Shown: piece by piece, positions 36,220 through 44,449 of the stretch | Layout: every line of letters begins with the position of its first letter | Position numbering within the stretch: the first letter of the stretch is position 1 | Source: Pseudoneobacillus sp052180215 | GTDB lineage: Bacteria > Bacillota > Bacilli > Bacillales > Cytobacillaceae | NCBI RefSeq assembly: GCF_052180215.1 | Contig: NZ_CP197471.1 | Location: 3,382,001-3,446,000, forward strand | DNA length: 64,000 nt | Direction of reading: 5' to 3' | Made by a program: the position numbers and the translations under genes | Notes under the pieces: generated by a model | Told to the model about the DNA's origin: nothing | The model's database searches: none | Seen by the model: the letters and a program-made list of their open reading frames with translations, nothing else

Positions 36220-37632
36220 TTATGCTTTGGCTAATTCATAGATAGCCTGAGCATAAATGGCTGTTGCTCTCAATAAATCTTCTATATACATGTACTCATC
36301 TTTTTGATGAGCAATATCTTCTCTTCCTGGGAACAGTGGTCCGAAAGCGACACCTGATTTTAAAGAACGTGCATAGGTGCCACCACCGATCGATATCAGT
36401 TCTGCTTTCTCTCCTGTTTGTTCCTCATAAACTTTTTTAAGTGTTTGGATTAACTTATCATTTTCATCAACATGATGTGGCTTCGAGTCAGAGTAGTTCC
36501 CGATTGTGAAACCATATTCGGCTAAAATCTTTTCAAGATTTTCTTTCGTTTTATCCATATCATTCGTTACCGGATAGCGCAGACTTACTCCTAGACGTCC
36601 GCCTTTATTTTTATCAAAAGACAATGTTCCGATATTAATGGTTAAGTCTCCTGTGATATCATCTCGATAATTTACGCCCAGTTTATTTCCTCTAGATTCG
36701 TTAAAAAGATACTCTGAAATAAAATGAAAAAACATTTTCGAAGATTCATCTATTTCTTGTTTTGCTAAAAAATGAGCAAGATAAAGTCCAGCATTTTTCC
36801 CATTGTTCGGTTCCATCCCATGTGCGGATATCCCCTCTACTTCAAGAAAAAACACACCATTTTCTATATAATATTTTCCTGTTAGCTGATGTTCCTTTAA
36901 ATAAGAATCAAAGTCTTGTATTAGCTTTGTATGCTCAGTCTTGATGAGAAGGGATGCTTTTGCAAAGTCTGGTACCATATTTGATCTTCTACCAGAAGTT
37001 AATTCTAAAACTTCAATCTCCTCATTGGATTCCTTAGCTGAAGTTAAGTTGTAAACCATATCGAAACCGGCAATTCCTTTTTCTGCATAAATAATAGGGA
37101 AATCTGCATCTGGGGCAAATCCAATCGTCGGCATCTCTTCATATTTAAAATAGTGTTCCACACAACGCCAATTACTTTCCTCATCCGTTCCAATAATCAT
37201 TCTAACGCGTTTAGATAATGGAAGGTTTAGCTCCTTTACGATTTTCATCGCAAAGTAGGCTGCCATTGTAGGACCTTTATCATCCAGTGCACCACGGGCG
37301 TAAATCTTTCCATCTCGAATCTCTGCTCCGAATGGGTCACTGGTCCATCCATCACCTTCAGGAACAACATCCACATGACATAAGATACCTAGTAATTCCT
37401 CACCTTGGCCAAATTCTAAATGCCCAGCTAAGTTACCTACGTTTTTATTCGTAAAACCATCTTTTTCCCCAAGGTTAAGCATGAACATTAAGGCATCCTT
37501 TACACCCTGTCCCAGTGGTGCTTCTTCTGTTGCATTCTCTTCATCTAAAAGGCTCTTAATATGTAAAAGTTGTTGTGTTTCTTTAATTAATTCGTCTTTA
37601 CGCTTTTCTACTTCATTCATCCAATTTATCAT
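36220..37632 (-). CDS. ytjP: M20-family dipeptidase (PepV/YtjP)
   Basis: Cytosolic zinc dipeptidase of the PepV type, 470 residues. Metal and catalytic positions: LCHVDVVPEGDGW (His, Asp), GALDDKGPTMA (bridging Asp), GTDEESNWRC (catalytic Glu pair), FAPDADFPIIYAEKG (Asp) and IAHQKDEYM (last His). Family members split beta-Ala-His and other dipeptides. Start ATG 37632, ten bases after GGAGG. Stand-alone gene between terminators. Confidence 0.94.
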   Translation of the reverse strand: MINWMNEVEKRKDELIKETQQLLHIKSLLDEENATEEAPLGQGVKDALMFMLNLGEKDGFTNKNVGNLAGHLEFGQGEELLGILCHVDVVPEGDGWTSDPFGAEIRDGKIYARGALDDKGPTMAAYFAMKIVKELNLPLSKRVRMIIGTDEESNWRCVEHYFKYEEMPTIGFAPDADFPIIYAEKGIAGFDMVYNLTSAKESNEEIEVLELTSGRRSNMVPDFAKASLLIKTEHTKLIQDFDSYLKEHQLTGKYYIENGVFFLEVEGISAHGMEPNNGKNAGLYLAHFLAKQEIDESSKMFFHFISEYLFNESRGNKLGVNYRDDITGDLTINIGTLSFDKNKGGRLGVSLRYPVTNDMDKTKENLEKILAEYGFTIGNYSDSKPHHVDENDKLIQTLKKVYEEQTGEKAELISIGGGTYARSLKSGVAFGPLFPGREDIAHQKDEYMYIEDLLRATAIYAQAIYELAKA

Positions 37633-37686
37633 ATCTTTATGATCCTCCAGTAAAATTTCTCATAAGGGTATTTTCCCACTTCTATC

Positions 37687-37719
37687 AAAAAAAAACTACT
37701 CCCAAGGATAGGAGTAGTT
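37687..37719 (-). terminator. terminator of the M48-ankyrin gene
   Basis: Minus strand AACTACTCC-N8-GGAGTAGTT followed by nine T, 9 nt after the stop. Confidence 0.85.
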
Positions 37720-37727
37720 AAAATTTG

Positions 37728-39011
37728 TTATTTATTTTGTAATAGTTTCATGATTTCGGTGTTGTCATAGTCCTTGGCATAATCATGAGCCGTATATCCT
37801 TCTGTATCTTTAATCGTTGGATTTGCACCATGCTCTAGTAAGACTTCTACCATCTGAACATTTTCATTAAATACGGCATTCATTAAGGGAGTCGTTCCAT
37901 AGGTATCGACTGTATTTGGGTCGGCTCCTTTTTCGAGTAATAGGGCAAAGGCTTCATAATGACCGTTGAAAATGGCCCAGTCAAGAGCAGTAGAGCCCTC
38001 ATCATCCTGTTCATTAATATTGGCACCATCCGCTATTAAAATTTCTATTTGTTCCGTATCGTTTTCACTGGCAGCTTTCATTAAAGGAGAAGCTGGAGCA
38101 AATTCATCTTCCAGATTAGACAATAGGTCTAATTTATCTAATGCTTTAAACCCAAGCCAGCCGCCAACTACTAATAATATAGACAGTAAAAATACAATAC
38201 TCAATCCAGGTAAGATTTTCTTAGTCGGTTCCTTTAAATTTGTTACCGGTTCTTCAGTGAAAAATTGCGACAATGCATAGAGTCTTTTTGGTAAATGAGG
38301 ATGAGTGGATAATCTCTCATTTAACCATGCAAAAAAGCCAAACTCAGATTCAATTTGTTCCATATATACCTCATGGTCTACCTTGTGATACATTTCCTTC
38401 CCAATCGCTAATATCGTTAAGGCATTTTTGGATGCTTCTAATGATTGCACATAGTATGCGGCATAACGATCACAAGTATATTCACAAGCGCGTAAATAAG
38501 CATTTCCAATAAAAGGAACCCACATGGCTGGCAATAAAAGAAAGCTAATTAACACATGTTTCCTCTTTAAATGGGCAAATTCATGTGCCAAAACAAATAA
38601 TACCTCTTTTTCTGCATTTCTCTCTATTAATTCAAAAATTTCCGAATATAATACAACCATATTTTTTCTAAAGAACCTTGTAGCAAAGGCATTCAAAATT
38701 CCTTCTGATTCAACTACATAAATATCTGGCACACTTGTTAGGCCCATATCTTGTGAAACCTGTGTTGCTTTTGCATAGAGCTCAGGGAACTGTCTTTCCC
38801 CTAATTTCACTCCGTTACGGCGAATTCCAGCTACCATCAATCCATGCAGGAAAAAGGAAACAAGAATCAATGCCCCAATAATAAAAATTCCTATTATCGA
38901 AAAAACAAAAAAGATATATGTTAAGATTCCAAATAACAATACTAAAGCAAAATAAATATTTTCTCTTGGATGAACAAGCTGTTCACGTAGTGAAGTATGG
39001 TCCAATCTCAT
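37728..39011 (-). CDS. membrane M48 metalloprotease fused to ankyrin repeats
   Basis: 427 residues. Two membrane helices near the N-terminus (about 20-62) precede an HtpX/Ste24-type M48 domain with the zinc motif LAHEFAHLKRKH (HExxH variant, His-Glu-Phe-Ala-His) and a downstream Glu in the ACEYTCDRYA block. Another membrane helix (about 272-292) leads into three ankyrin repeats in the last 120 residues (ADGANINEQDDEGSTALDWA, KGADPNTVDTYGTTPL, HGANPTIKDTEGYTAHDYA). Protease-ankyrin fusion suggests substrate or partner recognition; inferred membrane quality control. Start ATG 39011 after AAGGAAGGTTG. Confidence 0.9.
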   Translation of the reverse strand: MRLDHTSLREQLVHPRENIYFALVLLFGILTYIFFVFSIIGIFIIGALILVSFFLHGLMVAGIRRNGVKLGERQFPELYAKATQVSQDMGLTSVPDIYVVESEGILNAFATRFFRKNMVVLYSEIFELIERNAEKEVLFVLAHEFAHLKRKHVLISFLLLPAMWVPFIGNAYLRACEYTCDRYAAYYVQSLEASKNALTILAIGKEMYHKVDHEVYMEQIESEFGFFAWLNERLSTHPHLPKRLYALSQFFTEEPVTNLKEPTKKILPGLSIVFLLSILLVVGGWLGFKALDKLDLLSNLEDEFAPASPLMKAASENDTEQIEILIADGANINEQDDEGSTALDWAIFNGHYEAFALLLEKGADPNTVDTYGTTPLMNAVFNENVQMVEVLLEHGANPTIKDTEGYTAHDYAKDYDNTEIMKLLQNK

Positions 39012-39388
39012 CAACCTTCCTTAAAAATTTCATACTTATTGATTATATAGGAATACCTTCGAAATCGAATACAGGAAATATTTCCTTTTTTGTGATTATT
39101 TTTCAAAAAATTCACACAAATAATCATATCCTGCCTGTCCAATCCCATATGTATAAATACAAAACTTTAAAAGGGGGATGAAATTTTTTTGGCTTTAGTG
39201 GAAATGTTCTGATAATATAGGGTAAAATAGAATTGTAGACAGAACTTCTTAGATTCACTAATTTCTATAGGAAAAAGGAGATGTCTGGAAAAAAGAAAAC
39301 TACATATTTGTTGAGAAACATCTTCTTAAAGGATGTGTCGGTCGCAGGAATTTGCCTTTGGTTTTAATAAAGGATAGGGAGTGGTTTT
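39012..39388. other. non-coding gap and 5' leader of ytzE
   Basis: It holds a candidate promoter (TTGGCT at 39189-39194, 18-bp spacer, TAATAT at 39213-39218, second AT-rich TAAAAT at 39223). A possible 28-codon frame runs from 39281 to 39367 (MSGKKKTTYLLRN...), with AGGAG touching the ATG, too close for normal initiation. If the promoter is right, ytzE has a leader of about 165 nt. No hairpin terminator or riboswitch recognised. Confidence 0.4.
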
Positions 39389-39610
39389 TTGAAGCCTTCA
39401 ACTAACCGGATGTTAAACCGCATCAAATCCATCTACATGTTTATTAACAGGAAAGGGCTTGTTACTACACAAGAACTAGTAGAGGAATTTGCTATCACTC
39501 CTCGCACCATTCAACGAGATTTAAATGTCTTGGCATACAATAACCTAGTAGAAAGCCCAAGCCGTGGCATGTGGACAACAACAGATAAAAAAGTGAAAAT
39601 TTCATCATAA
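39389..39610 (+). CDS. ytzE: YtzE, DeoR-type HTH protein
   Basis: 73 residues that are essentially one DeoR/GntR-like winged helix (RKGLVTTQELVEEFAITPRTIQRDLNVLAYNNLVES). No effector domain, so it is a stand-alone DNA-binding protein of unknown target. The start is a TTG at 39389, with AGGGAG eight bases upstream and the remembered B. subtilis N-terminus MKPSTNRML; the next ATG would lose conserved residues. Confidence 0.9.
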   Translation: MKPSTNRMLNRIKSIYMFINRKGLVTTQELVEEFAITPRTIQRDLNVLAYNNLVESPSRGMWTTTDKKVKISS

Positions 39611-39619
39611 GAATAAATG

Positions 39620-39650
39620 AAAAAAATCGCCTATAAGGCGATTTTTTTTA
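39620..39650. terminator. bidirectional terminator between ytzE and the pseudouridine synthase gene
   Basis: A perfect stem AAAAAATCGCC/GGCGATTTTTT with loop TATAA, serving both convergent genes. Confidence 0.9.
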
Positions 39651-40364
39651 TGGTTGAAAATTCATGAGTTCTTCTAATTCCTCATCAGCTAATTCACGGT
39701 ATTCCCCAAGCTCTAACGTTTCATCCAGCTTTAAAGGTCCCATTGAGATTCGTTTTAAGTAAACAACTCTTTTTCCAACTGCTTGAAACATCCTTTTGAC
39801 CTGATGGAACTTGCCTTCTGTAATGGTTAATTCGATATCGGACATTAACCCTGACTTTAATATCACTAATTCTCCTGGTTTCGTTTCATATCCGTCATCT
39901 AACGTAACCCCTTTTCGAAAGGCAAGGATATCTTCCTCTGTCACTTCTCCTTCAATAACAGCAAAATAGGTTTTGGGGACATGTTTTTTTGGTGAAAGTA
40001 AACGATGAGCTAATTGACCATCGTTGGTTATTAACAAAAGTCCTTCCGTATCTTTATCTAAACGGCCAACAGGAAATGGTTCATAGACTTGATCCTCTAG
40101 TTCAAGTAAGTCAATGACAGTTTCATCTCGATTATCCTCCGTGGCAGAAATGACACCTGCTGGTTTATTCATCAACAAGTAGATAAATTCCTTATACACT
40201 ACTTCTTCTCCATGAATGGTTACGATATCCTTATTCGGGTCAATATGCTCTTTTGCATCCTTTGTCTTCACTCCATTTATTTGAACAGCACCATCTTTTA
40301 ATAATTTTTTTACTTCTTTTCTACTTCCAAAACCAAGGTTAGCAAGCATTTTATCAATTCTCAT
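39648..40364 (-). CDS. ytzG: 16S rRNA pseudouridine synthase, RsuA family
   Basis: 238 residues. An N-terminal S4 RNA-binding domain (MRIDKMLANLGFGSRKEVKKL) is followed by the RluA/RsuA catalytic domain with PVGRLDKDTEGLLLIT, whose first Asp is the catalytic residue, and HVPKTYFAVIEGEV. Expected to convert U516 of 16S rRNA. Start ATG 40364. The B. subtilis counterpart sits in the same place between ytzE and ytgP. Confidence 0.93.
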   Translation of the reverse strand: MRIDKMLANLGFGSRKEVKKLLKDGAVQINGVKTKDAKEHIDPNKDIVTIHGEEVVYKEFIYLLMNKPAGVISATEDNRDETVIDLLELEDQVYEPFPVGRLDKDTEGLLLITNDGQLAHRLLSPKKHVPKTYFAVIEGEVTEEDILAFRKGVTLDDGYETKPGELVILKSGLMSDIELTITEGKFHQVKRMFQAVGKRVVYLKRISMGPLKLDETLELGEYRELADEELEELMNFQP

Positions 40365-40467
40365 TTTTGACCTCCACTAGTATATATAGGCAAACGTCTA
40401 AACAATAAAATGAATTTATTCATAGACTAATATCGTGTTTAGATAAAAAAAAAGAGGAGCGAATGCT

Positions 40468-40722
40468 ATGTATTATCATCCATATGATCAAGGGTTATTT
40501 TACCCAACTCCAGAATATCAAACTCAGGACTATCGTCAATTCCCAGGTGGCGGCTTTCCTGGCGGTGGTTTTCCTGGCGGTGGAGGCGGTCAAGTTGATA
40601 GAAGATTAGACAGACTTGAAAGACAGGTCCAACAACTAGACCGTCGTGTAGACCAACTAAATCGCCGACTTAGAAGAGTGGAAAGACAGCTTGGATATCA
40701 ACAATGGAATGAGCAGTGGTAA
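40468..40722 (+). CDS. small Tyr/Gly-rich protein with C-terminal coiled coil
   Basis: 84 residues. Residues 1-24 are Tyr/Pro-rich (MYYHPYDQGLFYPTPEYQ). Residues 26-40 are three FPGGG repeats. Residues 42-75 form an Arg-rich heptad coiled coil (DRRLDRLERQVQQLDRR). Such composition resembles small spore coat-associated proteins, but no family was recognised; that link is inference. Start ATG 40468 after GAGGAGCGAATGCT. Ends with a GGGTGACTC hairpin. Confidence 0.75.
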   Translation: MYYHPYDQGLFYPTPEYQTQDYRQFPGGGFPGGGFPGGGGGQVDRRLDRLERQVQQLDRRVDQLNRRLRRVERQLGYQQWNEQW

Positions 40723-40755
40723 ACCAATTTTAGAAACTTTAAAGATTAAAAAGGA

Positions 40756-40780
40756 GGGTGACTCGAATTTTGAGTCACCC
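40756..40780. terminator. hairpin between the coiled-coil protein gene and ytgP
   Basis: A perfect 9-bp stem GGGTGACTC/GAGTCACCC with a 7-nt loop. The T-tract is weak on both strands, so termination strength is uncertain. Confidence 0.6.
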
Positions 40781-40783
40781 ATT

Positions 40784-42400
40784 TTAAATTCGTAATCTTA
40801 ATTTTTCCTTTATACGAACGGCTCTGTCACCGAATAAAAAGTAGACAAGCTTTGATCGGAAGCTAAGATAAAAGTAAACAGCAGCTCCTACAAATGCGCA
40901 TATACCAATCAAAATGAGAGATTGGAATTTTGATTCCGTTGATAAAAATAAAGTTAAAACCCAATACGTAATAGAGGCAGCAGCAAGCATGGCACCAGAG
41001 AAAATGACAATTAAAAGACTTCTTCTCCACACAAATTGCAAAGGATAACCTGCATATTTTTTAATCACAAAAAAGTTGATAATAATTGCCGCACTATAGC
41101 CAAGTGCTGTTGCTAGGATGGCCCCTTTTGTTTCCAGCAATTTAATTAACGGTATATTTAAGGATAATTTAATGAGCAATCCGACAAGTAAACTTAAAAT
41201 GGTAAATCGTTGTTCATTTATTCCTTGTAATATGGCAGCCGTTACAGAGAATAAGGCAAACAAAATGGCAACGGGTGCGTATGCTCTCAGTACATCCGTA
41301 CCAAATGGCATGTATTCATAAAAAACAGTATAAAAAGGGGCTGCTAGTAACGATAATCCAAGGACAGCAGGTAATGTTAAATACAATAAAACTTGAAAGG
41401 TTTGATTTAATTGTCGATTCATACTTTTTAGGTCATTTGCAACAAATGCCGTTGTTATGGTAGGAACAAGTGTTAAAGAAAAGGCCGTAGCAAGAGAAAC
41501 AGGAATAATCACGAGTTTATGTGATTCAAAATTTAAAATGGAAAAGGCCATACTGGCTTGTGCCTTTAAACCAATTGCCGTCATCGCACGGTCAAACGTA
41601 ATTTGATCAATAAACTGAAATAATGGATTAGCAATACCTACAAAGACAAAAGGAGCAGCATATACAATGATTTCTTTGTACATACTTTTCAATGAAATTT
41701 CAATGGTTCCCTTATCTTGCTCTAGTAATTCATCAAGGTGCGGCTTACGTTTATACCAGTACCAAAAAAGAACGAGTAAACCTCCAATCGCACCTACAAA
41801 TGCGGCAAAAGTTGCAACGCTTACGGCTGTTACAAGACTACCATCTAATAGTTTTAGAACCACAAATGCCCCACCTAATAGGAATACAATACGAGCAATT
41901 TGTTCAACAACCTGAGAAACAGCTGAAGGTCCCATCGACTGATGTCCCTGAAAGAATCCCCTAATTAAACTCATAAATGGCACAACAATTAATGCGAAGC
42001 TAACAGCACGAATAACGGTTATCACGTCATTAATACTTATGTCTACTTCTTCCCCAGAGATACTCATTTTTGCAATCAACGGTGCGGAAAGATACATGAT
42101 TAAAAATGAAACAATACCGCTGATCATCATAATGATAAGACCGGATTTAAATAACTTTCGCCCAACGGCATATTCTTCTAGAGCATTGTATTTGGAAATG
42201 AATTTTGAAACAGCAAGAGGAATTCCAGCTGTAGCTATACTTATAAAAATGGTGTAAGGCACATAACTAAATTGATAAAGAGTTGTCCCATGGGCACCAA
42301 CAATATGATAAAACGGAATAACATACAGTAAACCAAGTACTTTTGATATGAGGGTTCCTAAAGATAATATAAACGTCCCTCTTAATAGCTTTGATGACAT
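40784..42400 (-). CDS. ytgP: MurJ-like lipid II flippase YtgP (MOP superfamily)
   Basis: 538 residues with about 14 predicted membrane helices. N-terminal LRGTFILSLGTLISKVLGLLY is the MVF/SpoVB signature. B. subtilis YtgP is one of the flippases shown to complement MurJ, moving lipid-linked peptidoglycan precursors outward; a related role is expected here. Paralogues act in sporulation (SpoVB). Start ATG 42400 after CAGGTGGGATTAT. Divergent from ytfP. Confidence 0.92.
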   Translation of the reverse strand: MSSKLLRGTFILSLGTLISKVLGLLYVIPFYHIVGAHGTTLYQFSYVPYTIFISIATAGIPLAVSKFISKYNALEEYAVGRKLFKSGLIIMMISGIVSFLIMYLSAPLIAKMSISGEEVDISINDVITVIRAVSFALIVVPFMSLIRGFFQGHQSMGPSAVSQVVEQIARIVFLLGGAFVVLKLLDGSLVTAVSVATFAAFVGAIGGLLVLFWYWYKRKPHLDELLEQDKGTIEISLKSMYKEIIVYAAPFVFVGIANPLFQFIDQITFDRAMTAIGLKAQASMAFSILNFESHKLVIIPVSLATAFSLTLVPTITTAFVANDLKSMNRQLNQTFQVLLYLTLPAVLGLSLLAAPFYTVFYEYMPFGTDVLRAYAPVAILFALFSVTAAILQGINEQRFTILSLLVGLLIKLSLNIPLIKLLETKGAILATALGYSAAIIINFFVIKKYAGYPLQFVWRRSLLIVIFSGAMLAAASITYWVLTLFLSTESKFQSLILIGICAFVGAAVYFYLSFRSKLVYFLFGDRAVRIKEKLRLRI

Positions 42401-42544
42401 ATAATCCCACCTGAATTAAGGCTTTTTTTCACTATTAGTAGTTTACCTCTTCTTTTCAACGGATGCTACTTTTTTCGCATTCTTTTCTTGTTCATTAAAA
42501 ATCGCTATAATAACAAGAATAGAATCGATAAAGTTGGTGAAGAA

Positions 42545-43801
42545 ATGCAATACGATGTAATAGTGATTGGCGGAGGGCCATCAGGATTAATGGCTGCTAT
42601 TGCAGCTGGCGAAAAAGGGGCAAAGGTCCTCTTAATTGATAAAGGGGATAAGCTCGGCAGGAAATTGGCTATTTCAGGAGGAGGTCGCTGTAATGTAACG
42701 AATCGTCTTCCGATTGATGACATAATTAAACATATTCCGGGTAATGGACGTTTTTTATACAGTGCTTTCTCCTTATTCAGTAATGAGGATATTATCGCTT
42801 TTTTTGAAAATCTCGGAATTAAACTGAAAGAAGAAGACCACGGGCGAATGTTTCCAGTAACCGATAAAGCACAATCTGTTGTCGATGCTTTATTGTCCCG
42901 TTTGGCTGAGTTGAATGTTAAAATCCTGACCAATTCACCTGTTGAAACAATCGAATATGAAAATGGTCGAGTAAAGGATGTTTTATTAAAACATGGTGAA
43001 CGTTTTTCCACTCATTCTGTTGTCTTAGCCGTAGGCGGAAAATCTGTACCACATACCGGTTCAACAGGGGATGGTTACGCATGGGCTAAAAAGGCTGGTC
43101 ATACCATAACGGATTTATTTCCGACCGAGGTACCTGTTACCTCCAATGAACCATTTATTAAAGAAAAAACGTTACAAGGACTATCCCTACAAAATGTTTC
43201 TTTAAGTGTATTAAATCCTAAAGGAAAACCTCTCATTACTCACAGAATGGATATGATTTTTACTCATTTCGGTGTTAGCGGTCCAGCTGTTCTTCGCTGC
43301 AGTCAATTTGTAGTAAAAGCCATGAAAAAGTGGGATTTAAAAGAAGTAACAATGAGCCTTGATGTTTTTCCTGATTTGTCAGAGGAAAATATTTTTCAAG
43401 ACATAATGAAGTCTCTAAAAGAAGATCCGAAAAAAGCGATTAAGAATAGTTTAAAAGGCTTTTTACCAGAAAGGTATTTATCCTTTTTGTTTGATGTGAA
43501 TGGGATTGACCCCTCCATGCAAGGCGCAAATGTATCGAATGATAAAATTCGCTCTTTAGCTAAGAGTTGCAAAAGCTTCACTTTTCAAGTAAATGGAACT
43601 TTGCCTATTGAAAAAGCCTTTGTTACCGGCGGTGGTGTTTCTGTAAAAGAAATTGACCCAAAAACGATGGAATCAAAAGTAATGAATGGTTTATTCTTCT
43701 GTGGAGAAATCTTAGATATTCACGGCTATACTGGAGGTTATAATATTACCTCTGCGCTCGTGACAGGAAGATTGGCAGGAATGAATGCAGCAAATAAATA
43801 G
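42545..43801 (+). CDS. ytfP: NAD(P)/FAD-dependent oxidoreductase, HI0933/BaiN family
   Basis: 418 residues from ATG 42545. The FAD Rossmann motif is VIVIGGGPSGLMAAI, then GRKLAISGGGRCNVTN, a signature of this flavoprotein family, and GGYNITSALVTGRLAG at the C-terminus closes the FAD site. Its substrate in Bacillus is unknown. The upstream frame to 42488 is not used, because a -10 TATAAT lies at 42506-42511 inside it. A dispersed repeat begins immediately after the stop. Confidence 0.9.
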   Translation: MQYDVIVIGGGPSGLMAAIAAGEKGAKVLLIDKGDKLGRKLAISGGGRCNVTNRLPIDDIIKHIPGNGRFLYSAFSLFSNEDIIAFFENLGIKLKEEDHGRMFPVTDKAQSVVDALLSRLAELNVKILTNSPVETIEYENGRVKDVLLKHGERFSTHSVVLAVGGKSVPHTGSTGDGYAWAKKAGHTITDLFPTEVPVTSNEPFIKEKTLQGLSLQNVSLSVLNPKGKPLITHRMDMIFTHFGVSGPAVLRCSQFVVKAMKKWDLKEVTMSLDVFPDLSEENIFQDIMKSLKEDPKKAIKNSLKGFLPERYLSFLFDVNGIDPSMQGANVSNDKIRSLAKSCKSFTFQVNGTLPIEKAFVTGGGVSVKEIDPKTMESKVMNGLFFCGEILDIHGYTGGYNITSALVTGRLAGMNAANK

Positions 43802-43922
43802 AAAAGCGCAAGCGCCTTGGGAAGCCCCGACAAGCAAATGTTCTCTCGTGTAAGAAGTCTGAACTTTGACTTCTTACACGAGAGGTTATTTGACCTCGAG
43901 GGGCTAGGCGCTGGAGCTAGAC
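43802..43922. repeat. dispersed Bacillaceae-type repeat with nested inverted repeats
   Basis: The element reads from AAAAGCGCAAGCGCCTTG to GGGGCTAGGCGCTGGAGC, ends I remember as a common intergenic repeat of Bacillaceae. GCGCC and GGCGC arms enclose AGCCCCGA/TCGAGGGGCT-like arms, and in the centre a perfect 17-bp stem CTCTCGTGTAAGAAGTC (43843-43859) pairs with 43868-43884. It sits between the ytfP stop and its terminator. No ORF. Confidence 0.7.
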
Positions 43923-43963
43923 AATTTTCGAAGTCCCAAAAAGTTATACCTTTAACCTATTAT

Positions 43964-43995
43964 AAAGGAGAAATCTTTATGATTTCTCCTTTTTT
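43964..43995. terminator. terminator between ytfP and cse60
   Basis: A stem AAAGGAGAAATC/GATTTCTCCTTT with loop TTTAT and T6 on the plus strand. Also A-rich on the other side, so it may serve cse60. Confidence 0.85.
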
Positions 43996-44176
43996 ATGCC
44001 CGATATATAACCATTGCTGAAAAACAATAGATTTGCTCATCTTCTTCTTCCTGGATGGCTGCTACATTATATTTAATATCTAATAGCTTATCCTCATCAA
44101 TCTTTTTTAGAAAAGTGTTCATATCAGACTCTAAATCTTTTTCATGTTCATGATCAAATACCTTAACCTGAATCAA
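43994..44176 (-). CDS. cse60: Cse60 family sporulation protein
   Basis: 60 residues, the exact length of B. subtilis Cse60. MIQVKVFDHEHEKDLESDMN and EQIYCFSAMVIYRA at the ends match the family as remembered. The start is a TTG at 44176 with GGGGAG seven bases upstream. Cse60 is made under sigma-E in the mother cell; a loose sigma-E-like pair (GAATATT and CTATAAAAA, minus strand, plus 44224-44249) lies upstream, but I am not certain of it. Function unknown. Confidence 0.85.
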   Translation of the reverse strand: MIQVKVFDHEHEKDLESDMNTFLKKIDEDKLLDIKYNVAAIQEEEDEQIYCFSAMVIYRA

Positions 44177-44359
44177 AGTCCCTCTCCCCTTGCTTTCAAA
44201 CCTTTTTATCTAGCTTTACCAATTTTTATAGAATTTATACTAAATATTCAGAATTTTATTTAGTAGGATTCCTTCAGGGGTTAATGGGTAAAGACAAGTT
44301 ATTACCAAAAAAAGCTTAAGTCTTTGGCGAGGGCACTGAAAAAGTCTCTCAAATATTTT

Positions 44360-44407
44360 AAAAGTACCCCTTCCTTCAAATTTTTTTGAAGAAAGGGGTA
44401 CTTTTTT
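44360..44407. terminator. hairpin inside the left end of the IS
   Basis: A long stem AAAGTACCCCTTCCTTCAAA/TTTGAAGAAAGGGGTACTTT with one bulge, followed by T6, 40 nt before the transposase ATG. It should stop transcription entering from cse60 side. Confidence 0.8.
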
Positions 44408-44449
44408 GTCGTATAATTGATGTACTAATATAAAGCGGGTGTGTTATAG

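Noticed and set aside
39281..39367. 28-codon frame upstream of ytzE as a leader peptide gene
   Set aside because: AGGAG abuts the ATG without spacing, and no codon run or attenuator is visible; mentioned only in the gap entry.
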